A stretch of 44,354 nt of DNA from GCA-002282575 sp964606405 (GCA_964606405.1 CAZSGH010000021.1:1-44354); one strand, 5' to 3'. Shown: positions 27,253 through 35,845, counted from the first letter of the stretch. Numbers and translations: made by a program. Notes: generated by a model not told the origin, from the sequence alone.

Positions 27253-27318
27253 GTCATTCCCGCGAAAGCGGGAATCTACTCTATTGACTTTATGGATTCC
27301 CGCATACGCGAGGATGAC
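27253..27318 (+). repeat. palindromic repeat, family B, copy 1 (dRS3-like)
   Basis: Core GTCATTCCCGC-GAAA-GCGGGAATC followed by a second partial copy GGATTCCCGC and GCGAGGATGAC. The whole is 66 bp and itself nearly inverted. ATTCCC, eight bases, GGGAAT matches the dRS3 repeat consensus of Neisseria. The copy at 39915-39980 matches over the same 66 bp, with about eight substitutions. Flanking AAAAGCC and GGCTTTT add weak terminal inversion. It lies in the 348-bp gap after glyS. Confidence 0.8.
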
Positions 27319-27430
27319 AATTAGGCTTTTAATTTACTCATATCAAAGAAAGAAGCTTATCGACACTTACCCCATAAACAAGCTTTATCCCTGACCGAAA
27401 AACTTCGTCTGTCTAATCTTAAACAACCCC

Positions 27431-27547
27431 GCTACAATAGCCCCTAAAATATAAGACAGGGTCATCGAGCCTTGTCACCAATACCACAAAGCACCTAATT
27501 TAACTGTCGAGCTGGCACAAGATGGCAACTCGAACGGTTTAAACAGT
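27431..27547 (+). promoter_or_regulatory. structured leader before the YeeE/YedE gene
   Basis: TACAAT at 27433-27438 may serve as a -10. After it come two hairpins. The first pairs GACAGGG (27455-27461) with CCTTGTC (27470-27476). The second nests ACTGTCGAG-type pairing: CGAG at 27508-27511 with CTCG at 27529-27532, bounded by ACTGT (27503-27507) and ACAGT (27543-27547). No good -35 is visible. This may be a cis-acting leader or just chance structure. Between this and repeat B (27319-27430) I see nothing. Confidence 0.3.
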
Positions 27548-27566
27548 GCACAAACTAGGATACATC

Positions 27567-28052
27567 ATGAACGCTCCTCTATACATGGCAGCGGTTGGTG
27601 GCTCTCTGCTCGGGCTATTTGTCATTCTCCATTTTTGGGTGACGGGTCGAGCAGTGGGCTGCTCATCAGCTTATGGCAACTTCTGTGCTTACACCTGCAA
27701 CATCCCATTTTTCCATCATGGCGAATATGCAACACGCAACCACCCACGACTCTGGTTATTACTGGGTCTACCCCTTGGTGGATTCTTGTATGTCACCTTA
27801 CTCGGCAATGGCTTTCACTTTAGTTTTAGCATGGGCATTTATGACGCAATCTTACCCAGCACAACACCTGCGAAAGGATTGTGGTTGCTGTTAGCCGGAT
27901 TTTTACTGGGTTTTGGTGCTCGCTTAGCAGGTGCTTGCACAACTGGTCATGTATTGGTCGGGGCGGCATTGCTCAATCCCGTCAGTTTGCTGGCAGGAAT
28001 GATTTTCTTTGCATCAGCATTCATCACCACTCGACTCTTATTCTGGAGCTAA
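27567..28052 (+). CDS. YeeE/YedE family membrane protein (first half)
   Basis: Small inner-membrane protein of 161 residues with about four hydrophobic helices, predicted to take part in uptake of a sulfur compound (the YeeE/YedE family includes the thiosulfate transporter TsuA). It carries the motif GARLAGACTTGH and an extra cysteine-rich loop (VGCSSAYGNFCAYTCN). The ATG at 27567 is preceded by TAGGATAC; a GTG 21 bases earlier is also in frame. The second half of the usual pair follows, separated by a hairpin repeat. Length fits the split form of the family. Confidence 0.82.
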   Translation: MNAPLYMAAVGGSLLGLFVILHFWVTGRAVGCSSAYGNFCAYTCNIPFFHHGEYATRNHPRLWLLLGLPLGGFLYVTLLGNGFHFSFSMGIYDAILPSTTPAKGLWLLLAGFLLGFGARLAGACTTGHVLVGAALLNPVSLLAGMIFFASAFITTRLLFWS

Positions 28053-28107
28053 GGAAGGTCTGAAAAATACGGTTTTCGCCTTTTTCATCCTTCGCCCAAC
28101 CCGTTAC
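28051..28107 (-). repeat. dispersed hairpin repeat, family A, copy 3 (internally deleted, reverse)
   Basis: Read on the minus strand, this is TAACGGGTTGGG, then the right hairpin with GGCGAAAACC, then AGACCTTCCTT, matching both ends of the copy at 12175-12305 but lacking the middle. It starts inside the stop codon of the first YeeE gene and fills most of the space before the second. Confidence 0.65.
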
Positions 28108-28131
28108 TATTTCTTGGAGGTTACCTAAGAC

Positions 28132-28545
28132 ATGCGCAACAATTTAATTTCGTTACTATTAGGCACGATCTTTGGATTTTCTTTATCCTTTGCTGGTGCA
28201 ACCAACTTTACGCTACATGCACAATTATTTTTATTCGAAAACAGTTGGTTATTTATTGTTATCGCAACGGCTGTTGCCGTTGGTGCCATTGGCGTCTATC
28301 TACTGCGCAAAAACAACATAAACGCAATACTAACCCGATCATCCATTGATCTATCTCCCAAAAGCATGACACCTAACCTTATTATGGGAGCCATCCTCTT
28401 TGGCATTGGCTGGGGCATGTCCGCTGCCTGCCCAGGAACAGCACCGACAATGATCGGCGAAGGAAAACTTGAAGGTCTATTTCTAGTATTTGGCATTTTA
28501 CTCGGCACAATTGCGTATGGACGCATCGAACAATCACTACGCTAA
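28132..28545 (+). CDS. YeeE/YedE family membrane protein (second half)
   Basis: Inner-membrane protein of 137 residues with about four helices (starting RNNLISLLLGTIFGFSLSFAG). It carries the pair motif GWGMSAACPGTAPTMIGEG, in which the cysteine is thought to bind the sulfur ligand. It is the usual partner of the upstream gene; together they form one transporter unit equivalent to a full-length YeeE. GGAGG lies 11 bases before the ATG. The 79 bp between the two genes hold a hairpin repeat. Confidence 0.82.
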   Translation: MRNNLISLLLGTIFGFSLSFAGATNFTLHAQLFLFENSWLFIVIATAVAVGAIGVYLLRKNNINAILTRSSIDLSPKSMTPNLIMGAILFGIGWGMSAACPGTAPTMIGEGKLEGLFLVFGILLGTIAYGRIEQSLR

Positions 28546-28616
28546 GTACCAAAAAAACTAAAACAAAAATACGCACCCTATTTATCAGAAACAAAAAACA
28601 AGAAAAGACATCTTAC

Positions 28617-28630
28617 TTGATACATATCAA
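28617..28630 (+). promoter_or_regulatory. perfect FNR/ANR-type binding site
   Basis: TTGATACATATCAA matches the FNR consensus TTGATnnnnATCAA at every position and is symmetrical. Its centre (28623.5) lies about 41.5 bases before a start predicted near 28665 from the TACAAT at 28654-28659, the spacing of an FNR class II activator site. It lies 72 bases past the end of the previous gene. Confidence 0.8.
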
Positions 28631-28653
28631 GACGCTACTCACTAAGTTTCACG

Positions 28654-28659
28654 TACAAT
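28654..28659 (+). promoter_or_regulatory. -10 element of the PAS chemoreceptor promoter
   Basis: TACAAT differs from TATAAT at one position. It is placed correctly for an FNR-activated promoter, with no -35 because the FNR box occupies that region. The 5' leader would be about 125 bases. Confidence 0.65.
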
Positions 28660-28718
28660 CTGCATTCATTTTATACGATCGATAGATTGATGCGTAAAAT
28701 ACAGTACGTATTGCCCCG

Positions 28719-28750
28719 CCCTATTTATGTGACAATTAACATAAATAGGG
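28719..28750 (+). repeat. 12-bp inverted repeat in the receptor leader
   Basis: CCCTATTTATGT (28719-28730) and ACATAAATAGGG (28739-28750) are perfectly complementary around an 8-base loop. It ends 40 bases before the receptor ATG at 28791. It could be an operator or an mRNA hairpin near the ribosome site. Confidence 0.75.
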
Positions 28751-28790
28751 GACTGTCGACACAAATCAACACATGGAGCACAAGCGTAAG

Positions 28791-31118
28791 ATGCGTAACA
28801 ACCTACCGATCAGTCAAAAAGAACATCAACTACCTGCTGGTACGCTACTGGTGTCCTACACCGACCTACAAGGTAATATCATTAAAGCTAACGAGGCTTT
28901 TGTGGAAGCTAGCGGTTACGCATGGAACGAACTGATTGGTCAGCCGCATAACTTACTCCGCCACCCAGACGTACCCGAGCAAGTATTTGCCGATTTATGG
29001 GCAACCATCGCCGATGATCGTCCTTGGGCACAGATTGTTAAAAACCGTCGTAAAAATGGCGACCACTACTGGGTCTCAGCCAATACAACCCCGATTCGTG
29101 ACAATGCAGGACATGTAACTGGCTACATGAGTGTTCGCCAACCTGCTACACGTGAACAAATTGCAGGCGCAGAAGCTGCTTATCGCGCAATCGGTGCTGG
29201 TAAAGCCAAACTTAAACACGGACAAGTGGATACGATTGGCAACCACATGAATACACTGGCCCACCTGAATCCACAGTGGACCATTATTCCAACAGGTATC
29301 GTTTCTCTCGTAGCCTATATACTGCATCTTGTTGGGTTTGAAATCGGCAATATTGGTCAGTTATTTGTAACCTTACTCGCCTTATTAGCTGCAGCACATG
29401 CAATGTATTTTGTGACACGTATTCAAGAGTCACTTGCTGTTGTCGATGCGTTAGCCAATGGTAAGTTCGATACGCCCGTCAATACCTTTGGCGAAAACAT
29501 TGCAGGGGTACTGGCTCGGCGCTTGTCATCGATGCAAGTACGTTTAGGATCTAGCGTTAACGATAACAACGAGATGTTGCTCAAGTCGAAACGTTTAGAG
29601 CAAGCACTCGGAACCTTACATGCTAACGTCATGGTCGTTGACAATAATCGAACGATTATTTACGTCAACCCATCTGTTACTAAACTCCTATCCGACATGG
29701 AAAAGGACATCCAAACAATATTACCCCACTTCCAAGCAAACAAGTTGGTCGGAAAATCAATTGATATTTTCCATAAAAACCCACAGCATCAAATCACCAT
29801 GCTCGACAACTTGCGCGATACTTATCTGGCTAAAATCGACATCGCAGGACACCCCTTACAATTAGTGACCAATCCGATTTTTGACGACAATAAAAAACGC
29901 ATCGGCACAGCTGTCGAATGGCAAGATGTGTTTATGGAACAAAAAATCCAAACCGACTTAAAAGCGCTTATCACTCAAGCCTCGTCAGGCTATTTGAGCG
30001 ATCGCGTTGTAACATCTGGCTTAAGTGGCTTCTATATGGAGCTGGCAACACAGTTCAACTTACTCATGAAAAACATCGAAGAAGCAATGAGCTGTATCGG
30101 TGGTACTATGGAAAAAGTAGCACATAGCGACTTAACGGCTCGCGTTGAATGCCAATTTGACGGAACCATCGGCCAGCTTAATAACAACCTCAATAGCTCA
30201 TTAACCAACCTAGGCAACACCTTAGGCATGGTATTGGGCAGCATGCATCAAATTACGCACAACATCGATCAGCTCAATGCAGCCAATCACGAAAGCTCGC
30301 ACCGCACACAAGAAACCGCCGCTGCGTTACAAGAAACCGCCGCTGCCGTCGAGCAAATTACGGAATCCATCCATCGCGCTAGCGATAGCACTCGCCAAGC
30401 AACAGACTTTGCCCATCAAGTCCGCGCATCTGCGGGCAAAGGCGTGAGCGTTGTTAATGAAAGTGTTGCTGCTATGAACGAAATCGAAGCACACAGCCGT
30501 AAAATCGAAGAAATCACAAGCCTGATTGATTCTATCGCCTTCCAAACCAACCTATTGGCACTGAACGCAGCCGTCGAAGCCGCTCGTGCAGGTGAGCATG
30601 GCCGAGGCTTTGCTGTCGTTGCTAGCGAAGTGCGTGCGTTAGCAGGCAAGTCTGCCGATGCAGCGCGCGACATTAAGGGCTTAATCGAAGAAACCGTTGG
30701 CAAGATTCGCGCTGGCGCCAGCAAAGTACAATCAACTGCAACCGTCCTACAAGAAATTGAAACGCAAGCTGCCCAAGTAGAGCACTTAGTCGAAGGCATC
30801 GCCTCAACATCAGGCGAACAATCACTTGCTATGAACGAAATTCATCGAGCGGTTGAAAGCATGGAAGAAATGACTCAAAAAAGCGCAGCGCAATCCGAAG
30901 AATTGGCAGCCATGTCTGAAAGTATGAATCAACAAGCGAATGAAGTGTCTCAAGTATTGACTCAGTTCCGCTTACCAGCTGGCGCAATGGTCATTGCCCC
31001 TTCTAGCACAAGATCATCAACAGCCACAAAACGCCCTGCGACTGGCTTACCTGCACCAAAAACGACACCAAATCCAGCCGCCGCATCGCGTAGCAATACT
31101 GAGTGGGAAGACTTTTAA
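28791..31118 (+). CDS. PAS-domain methyl-accepting chemotaxis (aerotaxis-type) receptor
   Basis: Membrane chemoreceptor of 775 residues. The N-terminal PAS (about 15-115) matches Aer-type domains (LIGQPHNLLRHPDVP, VKNRRKNGDHYWV), which bind FAD and report oxygen or redox state. Membrane segments follow (about 165-210), then HAMP, a second PAS-like domain (about 275-385), a further HAMP-like region and the signalling domain with QTNLLALNAAVEAARAGEHG. The C-terminus EWEDF resembles the xWxxF CheR/CheB docking pentapeptide. The ATG at 28791 begins MRNNxP, usual for the family; an ATG 18 bases earlier is possible. A perfect FNR box upstream fits a role in oxygen sensing. The 3' end lies just before the scaffold gap. 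Confidence 0.92.
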   Translation: MRNNLPISQKEHQLPAGTLLVSYTDLQGNIIKANEAFVEASGYAWNELIGQPHNLLRHPDVPEQVFADLWATIADDRPWAQIVKNRRKNGDHYWVSANTTPIRDNAGHVTGYMSVRQPATREQIAGAEAAYRAIGAGKAKLKHGQVDTIGNHMNTLAHLNPQWTIIPTGIVSLVAYILHLVGFEIGNIGQLFVTLLALLAAAHAMYFVTRIQESLAVVDALANGKFDTPVNTFGENIAGVLARRLSSMQVRLGSSVNDNNEMLLKSKRLEQALGTLHANVMVVDNNRTIIYVNPSVTKLLSDMEKDIQTILPHFQANKLVGKSIDIFHKNPQHQITMLDNLRDTYLAKIDIAGHPLQLVTNPIFDDNKKRIGTAVEWQDVFMEQKIQTDLKALITQASSGYLSDRVVTSGLSGFYMELATQFNLLMKNIEEAMSCIGGTMEKVAHSDLTARVECQFDGTIGQLNNNLNSSLTNLGNTLGMVLGSMHQITHNIDQLNAANHESSHRTQETAAALQETAAAVEQITESIHRASDSTRQATDFAHQVRASAGKGVSVVNESVAAMNEIEAHSRKIEEITSLIDSIAFQTNLLALNAAVEAARAGEHGRGFAVVASEVRALAGKSADAARDIKGLIEETVGKIRAGASKVQSTATVLQEIETQAAQVEHLVEGIASTSGEQSLAMNEIHRAVESMEEMTQKSAAQSEELAAMSESMNQQANEVSQVLTQFRLPAGAMVIAPSSTRSSTATKRPATGLPAPKTTPNPAAASRSNTEWEDF

Positions 31119-31120
31119 TC

Positions 31121-31220
31121 NNNNNNNNNNNNNNNNNNNNNNNNNNNNNNNNNNNNNNNNNNNNNNNNNNNNNNNNNNNNNNNNNNNNNNNNNNNNNNNN
31201 NNNNNNNNNNNNNNNNNNNN
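31121..31220. other. assembly gap (100 Ns)
   Basis: Exactly 100 undetermined bases, the usual size for a gap of unknown length. Genes on either side may not be adjacent in reality. Confidence 0.99.
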
Positions 31221-31234
31221 TTCACAAAAACGTC

Positions 31235-31276
31235 AAACAAAGCCCACTTTATCTAGTATAATGATGGGCTTTGTTT
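31235..31276 (+). promoter_or_regulatory. 12-bp inverted repeat enclosing the typA -10 element
   Basis: AAACAAAGCCCA (31235-31246) pairs with TGGGCTTTGTTT (31265-31276), and a perfect TATAAT (31257-31262) sits in the 18-base loop. It lies 24 bases before the typA ATG. It might be an operator, a cruciform, or the terminator of a gene lost in the gap. Confidence 0.6.
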
Positions 31277-31299
31277 CTATTCCATTTTGAGCACACACC

Positions 31300-33138
31300 A
31301 TGACGCCTATTGAACGCATCCGCAACATCGCCATCATCGCCCACGTCGACCACGGCAAAACAACGCTTGTTGACCAACTTCTTCGCCAGTCTGGCACACT
31401 CGATGCCCGCAAGGACACAGGCGAGCGCGTCATGGACTCAAACGACATTGAAAAAGAACGTGGCATCACCATTTTGGCTAAAAATACAGCCCTAAACTGG
31501 TTAGATAAGCGTACCAACACAGAATACCGCATTAACATCGTGGACACCCCAGGCCACGCCGACTTCGGTGGCGAAGTAGAGCGTGTCTTATCAATGGTTG
31601 ACTCAGTATTACTTTTAGTTGACTCGGTTGAAGGCCCTATGCCACAAACACGTTTTGTGACACAAAAAGCCTTGGCGCTCGGCTTAAAGCCTATCGTTGT
31701 TGTCAACAAAGTTGACCGCCCACAAGCACGCACTGCTGGCGCATTAGACGAAACTTTCGATCTATTCGTTCGTTTAGGTGCAAGCGATGAACAACTAGAC
31801 TTCCCTGTCGTTTATGCTTCTGGCTTAAATGGCTTTGCTGGCTTAGAAGAAAGCGTTCGTTCTGGCGACATGACCCCTTTATTCGAAACCGTTGTGGACA
31901 AGGTTCACTCTCCGCGCGTCGACATGGATGCACCTTTCCAAATGCAAGTCACCCAACTTGACTATGACACTTACAAAGGCATCATCGGCACAGGTCGTAT
32001 CCAACGCGGTACAATCAAAACCAACACGCCTATCACCGTCATTGACCGTCATGGCGACAAGCGCAATGGTCGTATTTTAGAAGTATTGCGTTCAAACGGC
32101 TTAGATCGCGAGCCAGTCCCTATGGCTCAAGCAGGCGAAATCATTTCGTTCACTGGCTTAGATCCTTTGTTCATTTCTGATACGATTTGCGACCCAACGT
32201 GTGTTGAAGCCATTGATGCGTTAGTGGTTGAAGAACCAACCGTATCGATGACTTTCCAAGTTAACACCAGCCCATTCGTTGGTAAAGAAGGCAAGCTGTT
32301 AACCAGCCGTCAAATCCGCGACCGCTTAAACAAAGAACTGATGACTAACGTTGCTTTGCGTGTTGAAGATACCGAAGATGCGGAAAAATTCCGTGTGTCG
32401 GGTCGTGGCGAATTGCATTTGTCTGTTTTAATTGAAAACATGCGTCGTGAAGGCTTCGAGTTAGGTGTTTCTCGTCCAGAAGTTATTTTCAAAGAAGTCG
32501 ATGGCGAAATCCAAGAACCTTACGAAACCCTAACGATTGACGTCGAAGAAGTTCACCAAGGTTCTGTCATGGAACAGTTGGGCAAGCGTAAAGCAGAAAT
32601 GAAAGATATGATCCAAGACGGTCACGGTCGTGTCCGTTTAGACTTCGTGATTCCTTCTCGCGGCTTGATTGGTTTCCGTGGCGAATTCTTAACCTTAACA
32701 CAAGGTTCTGGCTTGCTTTACTCTAACTTCTCACATTATGCGCCACGTTTTACGGGCACATTGGGTCAGCGTCACAACGGCGTACTCATCAGTAACGAAA
32801 TGGGCAAGTGCTTAAACTACTCATTAAACAACCTGCAAGAACGTGGTCGTTTGATGGTTGGTCATGGTGACGAAGTTTACGAAGGCCAGATTATTGGTAT
32901 TCATAGCCGTGATAACGACTTAGTTGTTAATGCACTTAAGGGTAAAAAACTGACTAACATGCGCGCATCTGGTACAGATGAAAACGTGGTATTAACCCCA
33001 CCAATCCGTATGACGCTAGAACAAGCATTAGAATTCATCGACGATGATGAGCTCGTTGAAGTAACACCAAAAAGCGTTCGTATCCGTAAAAAATACTTAA
33101 CGGAAAATGATCGTAAGCGTTTTAGCCGTAAAGATTAA
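31300..33138 (+). CDS. typA: translational GTPase TypA/BipA
   Basis: Ribosome-associated GTPase that aids 50S assembly, especially in cold or stress. The 612 residues include G1 AHVDHGKTTL, G3 DTPGHADFGGEVERVLS and G4 VVNKVD, then the EF-G-like domains and the TypA-specific C-terminal domain with GLIGFRGEFLTLTQG. Length is standard. The start is ATG with a weak ribosome site. An intrinsic terminator follows. It appears monocistronic, with the promoter inside an inverted repeat. Confidence 0.97.
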   Translation: MTPIERIRNIAIIAHVDHGKTTLVDQLLRQSGTLDARKDTGERVMDSNDIEKERGITILAKNTALNWLDKRTNTEYRINIVDTPGHADFGGEVERVLSMVDSVLLLVDSVEGPMPQTRFVTQKALALGLKPIVVVNKVDRPQARTAGALDETFDLFVRLGASDEQLDFPVVYASGLNGFAGLEESVRSGDMTPLFETVVDKVHSPRVDMDAPFQMQVTQLDYDTYKGIIGTGRIQRGTIKTNTPITVIDRHGDKRNGRILEVLRSNGLDREPVPMAQAGEIISFTGLDPLFISDTICDPTCVEAIDALVVEEPTVSMTFQVNTSPFVGKEGKLLTSRQIRDRLNKELMTNVALRVEDTEDAEKFRVSGRGELHLSVLIENMRREGFELGVSRPEVIFKEVDGEIQEPYETLTIDVEEVHQGSVMEQLGKRKAEMKDMIQDGHGRVRLDFVIPSRGLIGFRGEFLTLTQGSGLLYSNFSHYAPRFTGTLGQRHNGVLISNEMGKCLNYSLNNLQERGRLMVGHGDEVYEGQIIGIHSRDNDLVVNALKGKKLTNMRASGTDENVVLTPPIRMTLEQALEFIDDDELVEVTPKSVRIRKKYLTENDRKRFSRKD

Positions 33139-33157
33139 TTTCCTTTACCCTAGCACA

Positions 33158-33187
33158 AAAAAGGTCTGTTTAAAAGCAGGCCTTTTT
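33158..33187 (+). terminator. intrinsic terminator of typA
   Basis: AAAAAGGTCTG (33158-33168) pairs with CAGGCCTTTTT (33177-33187) with one G-T pair and an 8-base loop, ending in a T run. Confidence 0.9.
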
Positions 33188-33260
33188 CGTTTCTAAAATA
33201 CAGACAAACACCAACCATTAGCACTATAATGTGAAAATTAGATCTTGCTTAGAAGACAAC

Positions 33261-35354
33261 ATGCAACCAAACATAGCAGCACTGCCACAGTTATTAGCCA
33301 TTGACGACGATCCCATTACACGCATGATGATTGAAAAGGTGTTAGTGCGTGCGGGCTATCGCGTGATGACCGCTTCTAGTGGAGAAGAAGGTCTGTTACG
33401 ATGCAACGAAACGCATCCCGATCTCATTCTGCTTGATGTTATGATGCCAGGCATGGACGGCTTCGAAACCTGTCAAGAGCTACGAAAAAAAACCAGCACA
33501 GAACACACACCCATCATCATGCTCACGGGTCTCGAAGACCCAGAGTCTATCGAAACAGCCTTTCATGCTGGCGCAACCGACTTTGTGACCAAACCCATCA
33601 ACTGGGGATTATTATCGCAACGCGTTAAATTCGCACTACGCGCTTACGACATGGAAGACGGCTTACGAAAAGCACAATCGCAACTGACTTATGCACAACG
33701 ATTAGCGCAACTTGGGTATTGGGAATGGAATCCAGAGAATGATATGGTTTCTGGATCGAAAGAAATGTTTGCCTTGTTTGGACATACGCAAACCCAACCC
33801 ATGAGCAAAACAGCTTTCTTGCGTTTTCTCGCTCAGGATAGCGCCTTATCTCTAGAAGAAACACTGGTAAAACTCGAACGCGATTTAGACACTTTGTCGA
33901 TTGTTGTTCATGTTGAGCAATCTACAGGGTGCGCTGTACTGAATATTTTAGGTGAAGTCACGCGCAATGAAAAAGGTGAACTCATCGCCTTGTCGGGGTC
34001 GGTACAAGATATTACTCGGATTAGCGAGGCAGAAGCAACGATTTCTCGCCTAAATCTGCACGACCGCCTCACCGATTTACCGAATCGAAATTTCTTTATG
34101 GAAATGTTGACGCAAGCTTTGCAAAAACGCGCCAACAGCAAAGATGGCAATGCTCAACTCGCCGTTTTAACCCTAGATATTGACAGATTTAAGCTTTTTA
34201 ATCAGTCACTTGGAATCAATGGCGGTGATACCCTACTCAAAGAACTTGCGGTTAGACTGACACAAATCACTCGTGAAGGAGACGTTATCGCGCGTCTTGG
34301 TTCAGATGAATTTGTCGTACTAATTGACATGCATTTTGATGATAAAATCGAAGCAATTGCAAGTCGCTATCACAGTAATTTGGTTAAGAGCTTTAATATT
34401 AACGATACAGAAGTCTTTATCACAACTTCCCTAGGCATTGCTCTCGCACCATTAGATAGCGACCAAGCTGAGCCTTTGCTTGCCTTTGCTAACACAGCCA
34501 AAACACGTGCAAAAAGTGCAGGGGGTAATCAGTACCAGTTTTATACCGCTAGCATGAATCAACAGGCAGCAAAACGCTTAAAGCTAGAACATGATCTGCG
34601 CCGTGCGGTTGAGCTTGGACAAATGCGGGTTTACTATCAACCCAAAATTGCTTCAAATGGTTTGCGTCTCGTTGGCGCTGAAGCATTGGTTCGTTGGCAA
34701 CACCCAGAATGGGGATTGGTGCCACCAGATTCATTTATTCCTATTGCCGAAGAGACTGGCATGATTTTAGAGATTGGTAACTGGGTTCTTAACGAATCTT
34801 GTACCAAAGCAGTTGCTTGGCGCAAACAGATACCAGACTTTCATATTGGTGTTAACCTATCTGCACGCCAATTCCTACAAGACGACCTACTAGAACAAGT
34901 CAAGGAAGCACTTGCAACGAGCCAACTTCCCGCCGCCGCACTAGACCTTGAAATCACCGAAAGTCTTGCTATGGCCGATGCGCAACGCAATATTGAAATT
35001 TTACGTCAGCTCAAAGCACTGGGTATTCATTTATCTATTGACGATTTTGGTACGGGCTATTCTAGTCTTTCTTATTTACAAGCATTCCCGGTCAACACCA
35101 TTAAAATCGACCGATCTTTTATCATGCGTATTGGTACGCCTGAAGGCGGTAAAGCCGATGAAGGCATTGCGTCCGCCATTATTGCGATGGCTCACAGCTT
35201 AGACATGAGTCTGGTTGCTGAAGGAATCGAAAACGAAACGCAAGCAAACTTCTTAACACAACAGGGCTGCGAAGTCTTCCAAGGCTTCTATTTTGGACGC
35301 CCTGTTCCTTCTGATGTTTTTGAAAAACAGTACCCTCAACTCCTTGGTAGCTAA
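33261..35354 (+). CDS. response regulator with GGDEF and EAL domains
   Basis: Cytoplasmic c-di-GMP regulator of 697 residues. Order: receiver with Asp59 (LILLDVMMPGMDG), a PAS-like linker (about 150-245), GGDEF and EAL. The GGDEF motif is GSDEF (347-351), with an RxxD inhibitory site (REGD) five residues before it. EAL is intact (EAL at 474-476, IDDFGTGYSSL, VAEGIEN and QGFYFGRP). It is probably a phosphodiesterase in which the altered GGDEF serves as a GTP sensor. I chose the ATG at 33261; a GTG 30 bases earlier lacks a ribosome site. The Hpt gene after it suggests control through a phosphorelay; no hybrid kinase is present here. Confidence 0.92.
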   Translation: MQPNIAALPQLLAIDDDPITRMMIEKVLVRAGYRVMTASSGEEGLLRCNETHPDLILLDVMMPGMDGFETCQELRKKTSTEHTPIIMLTGLEDPESIETAFHAGATDFVTKPINWGLLSQRVKFALRAYDMEDGLRKAQSQLTYAQRLAQLGYWEWNPENDMVSGSKEMFALFGHTQTQPMSKTAFLRFLAQDSALSLEETLVKLERDLDTLSIVVHVEQSTGCAVLNILGEVTRNEKGELIALSGSVQDITRISEAEATISRLNLHDRLTDLPNRNFFMEMLTQALQKRANSKDGNAQLAVLTLDIDRFKLFNQSLGINGGDTLLKELAVRLTQITREGDVIARLGSDEFVVLIDMHFDDKIEAIASRYHSNLVKSFNINDTEVFITTSLGIALAPLDSDQAEPLLAFANTAKTRAKSAGGNQYQFYTASMNQQAAKRLKLEHDLRRAVELGQMRVYYQPKIASNGLRLVGAEALVRWQHPEWGLVPPDSFIPIAEETGMILEIGNWVLNESCTKAVAWRKQIPDFHIGVNLSARQFLQDDLLEQVKEALATSQLPAAALDLEITESLAMADAQRNIEILRQLKALGIHLSIDDFGTGYSSLSYLQAFPVNTIKIDRSFIMRIGTPEGGKADEGIASAIIAMAHSLDMSLVAEGIENETQANFLTQQGCEVFQGFYFGRPVPSDVFEKQYPQLLGS

Positions 35355-35502
35355 AGCATCGATAAAAAGATGATTGACTCACAACCCTTTTTCTCTGACA
35401 ATGGTCAAGTAACGGTCACCTCTAAAAAACCCAACGGGCTGGGGAAAGAGGACAAAAGAACACCGCATGAAAAGCAACTAGAACAGACAAAGGAAACCTT
35501 GG

Positions 35503-35841
35503 ATGAGCGCACTACTTGATCTTGACACACTGAACACTTTAAAAGACGTGATTGGTGATGATTTACGCGAAATTATCGATAGCTTTTTGCAATTACTGCC
35601 TGGACAAGTTGATACAATCGAAAGTAGCGCACGTACAAGTGATGCAACCAATATGCGTCTTCATGCACATACGTTAAAAGGCAGCTCAAGTAACGTAGGC
35701 GCGGTTGCGCTGGCAGAACTGAGTCATAAGCTTGAAGACTTAGCGAAAGCAGGACAGACAGAAGCTTCGTTAGCCTATATGAGTGAGTTACGCAGCCTTT
35801 CTGCTCGCACCAGCGATGCCTTACGTAAATTTATGATTTAA
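35503..35841 (+). CDS. Hpt-domain phosphotransfer protein
   Basis: Small cytoplasmic protein of 112 residues made of one histidine phosphotransfer domain. The phosphorylated histidine is His56 in AHTLKGSSSNVGA, a clear Hpt motif, in a mainly helical protein. It starts after a 148-bp gap downstream of the receiver-GGDEF-EAL gene and is followed 4 bp later by a membrane protein gene. It could pass phosphate to that receiver from a hybrid kinase encoded elsewhere. The partner is inferred only from position. Confidence 0.88.
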   Translation: MSALLDLDTLNTLKDVIGDDLREIIDSFLQLLPGQVDTIESSARTSDATNMRLHAHTLKGSSSNVGAVALAELSHKLEDLAKAGQTEASLAYMSELRSLSARTSDALRKFMI

Positions 35842-35845
35842 TGTT

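Noticed and set aside
35421..35460. Sequence resembling family A (CCAACGGGCTGGGGA) between the GGDEF-EAL and Hpt genes
   Set aside because: Only about 10 bases match the left end and the purine arm and right hairpin are missing, so it was not listed as a copy.
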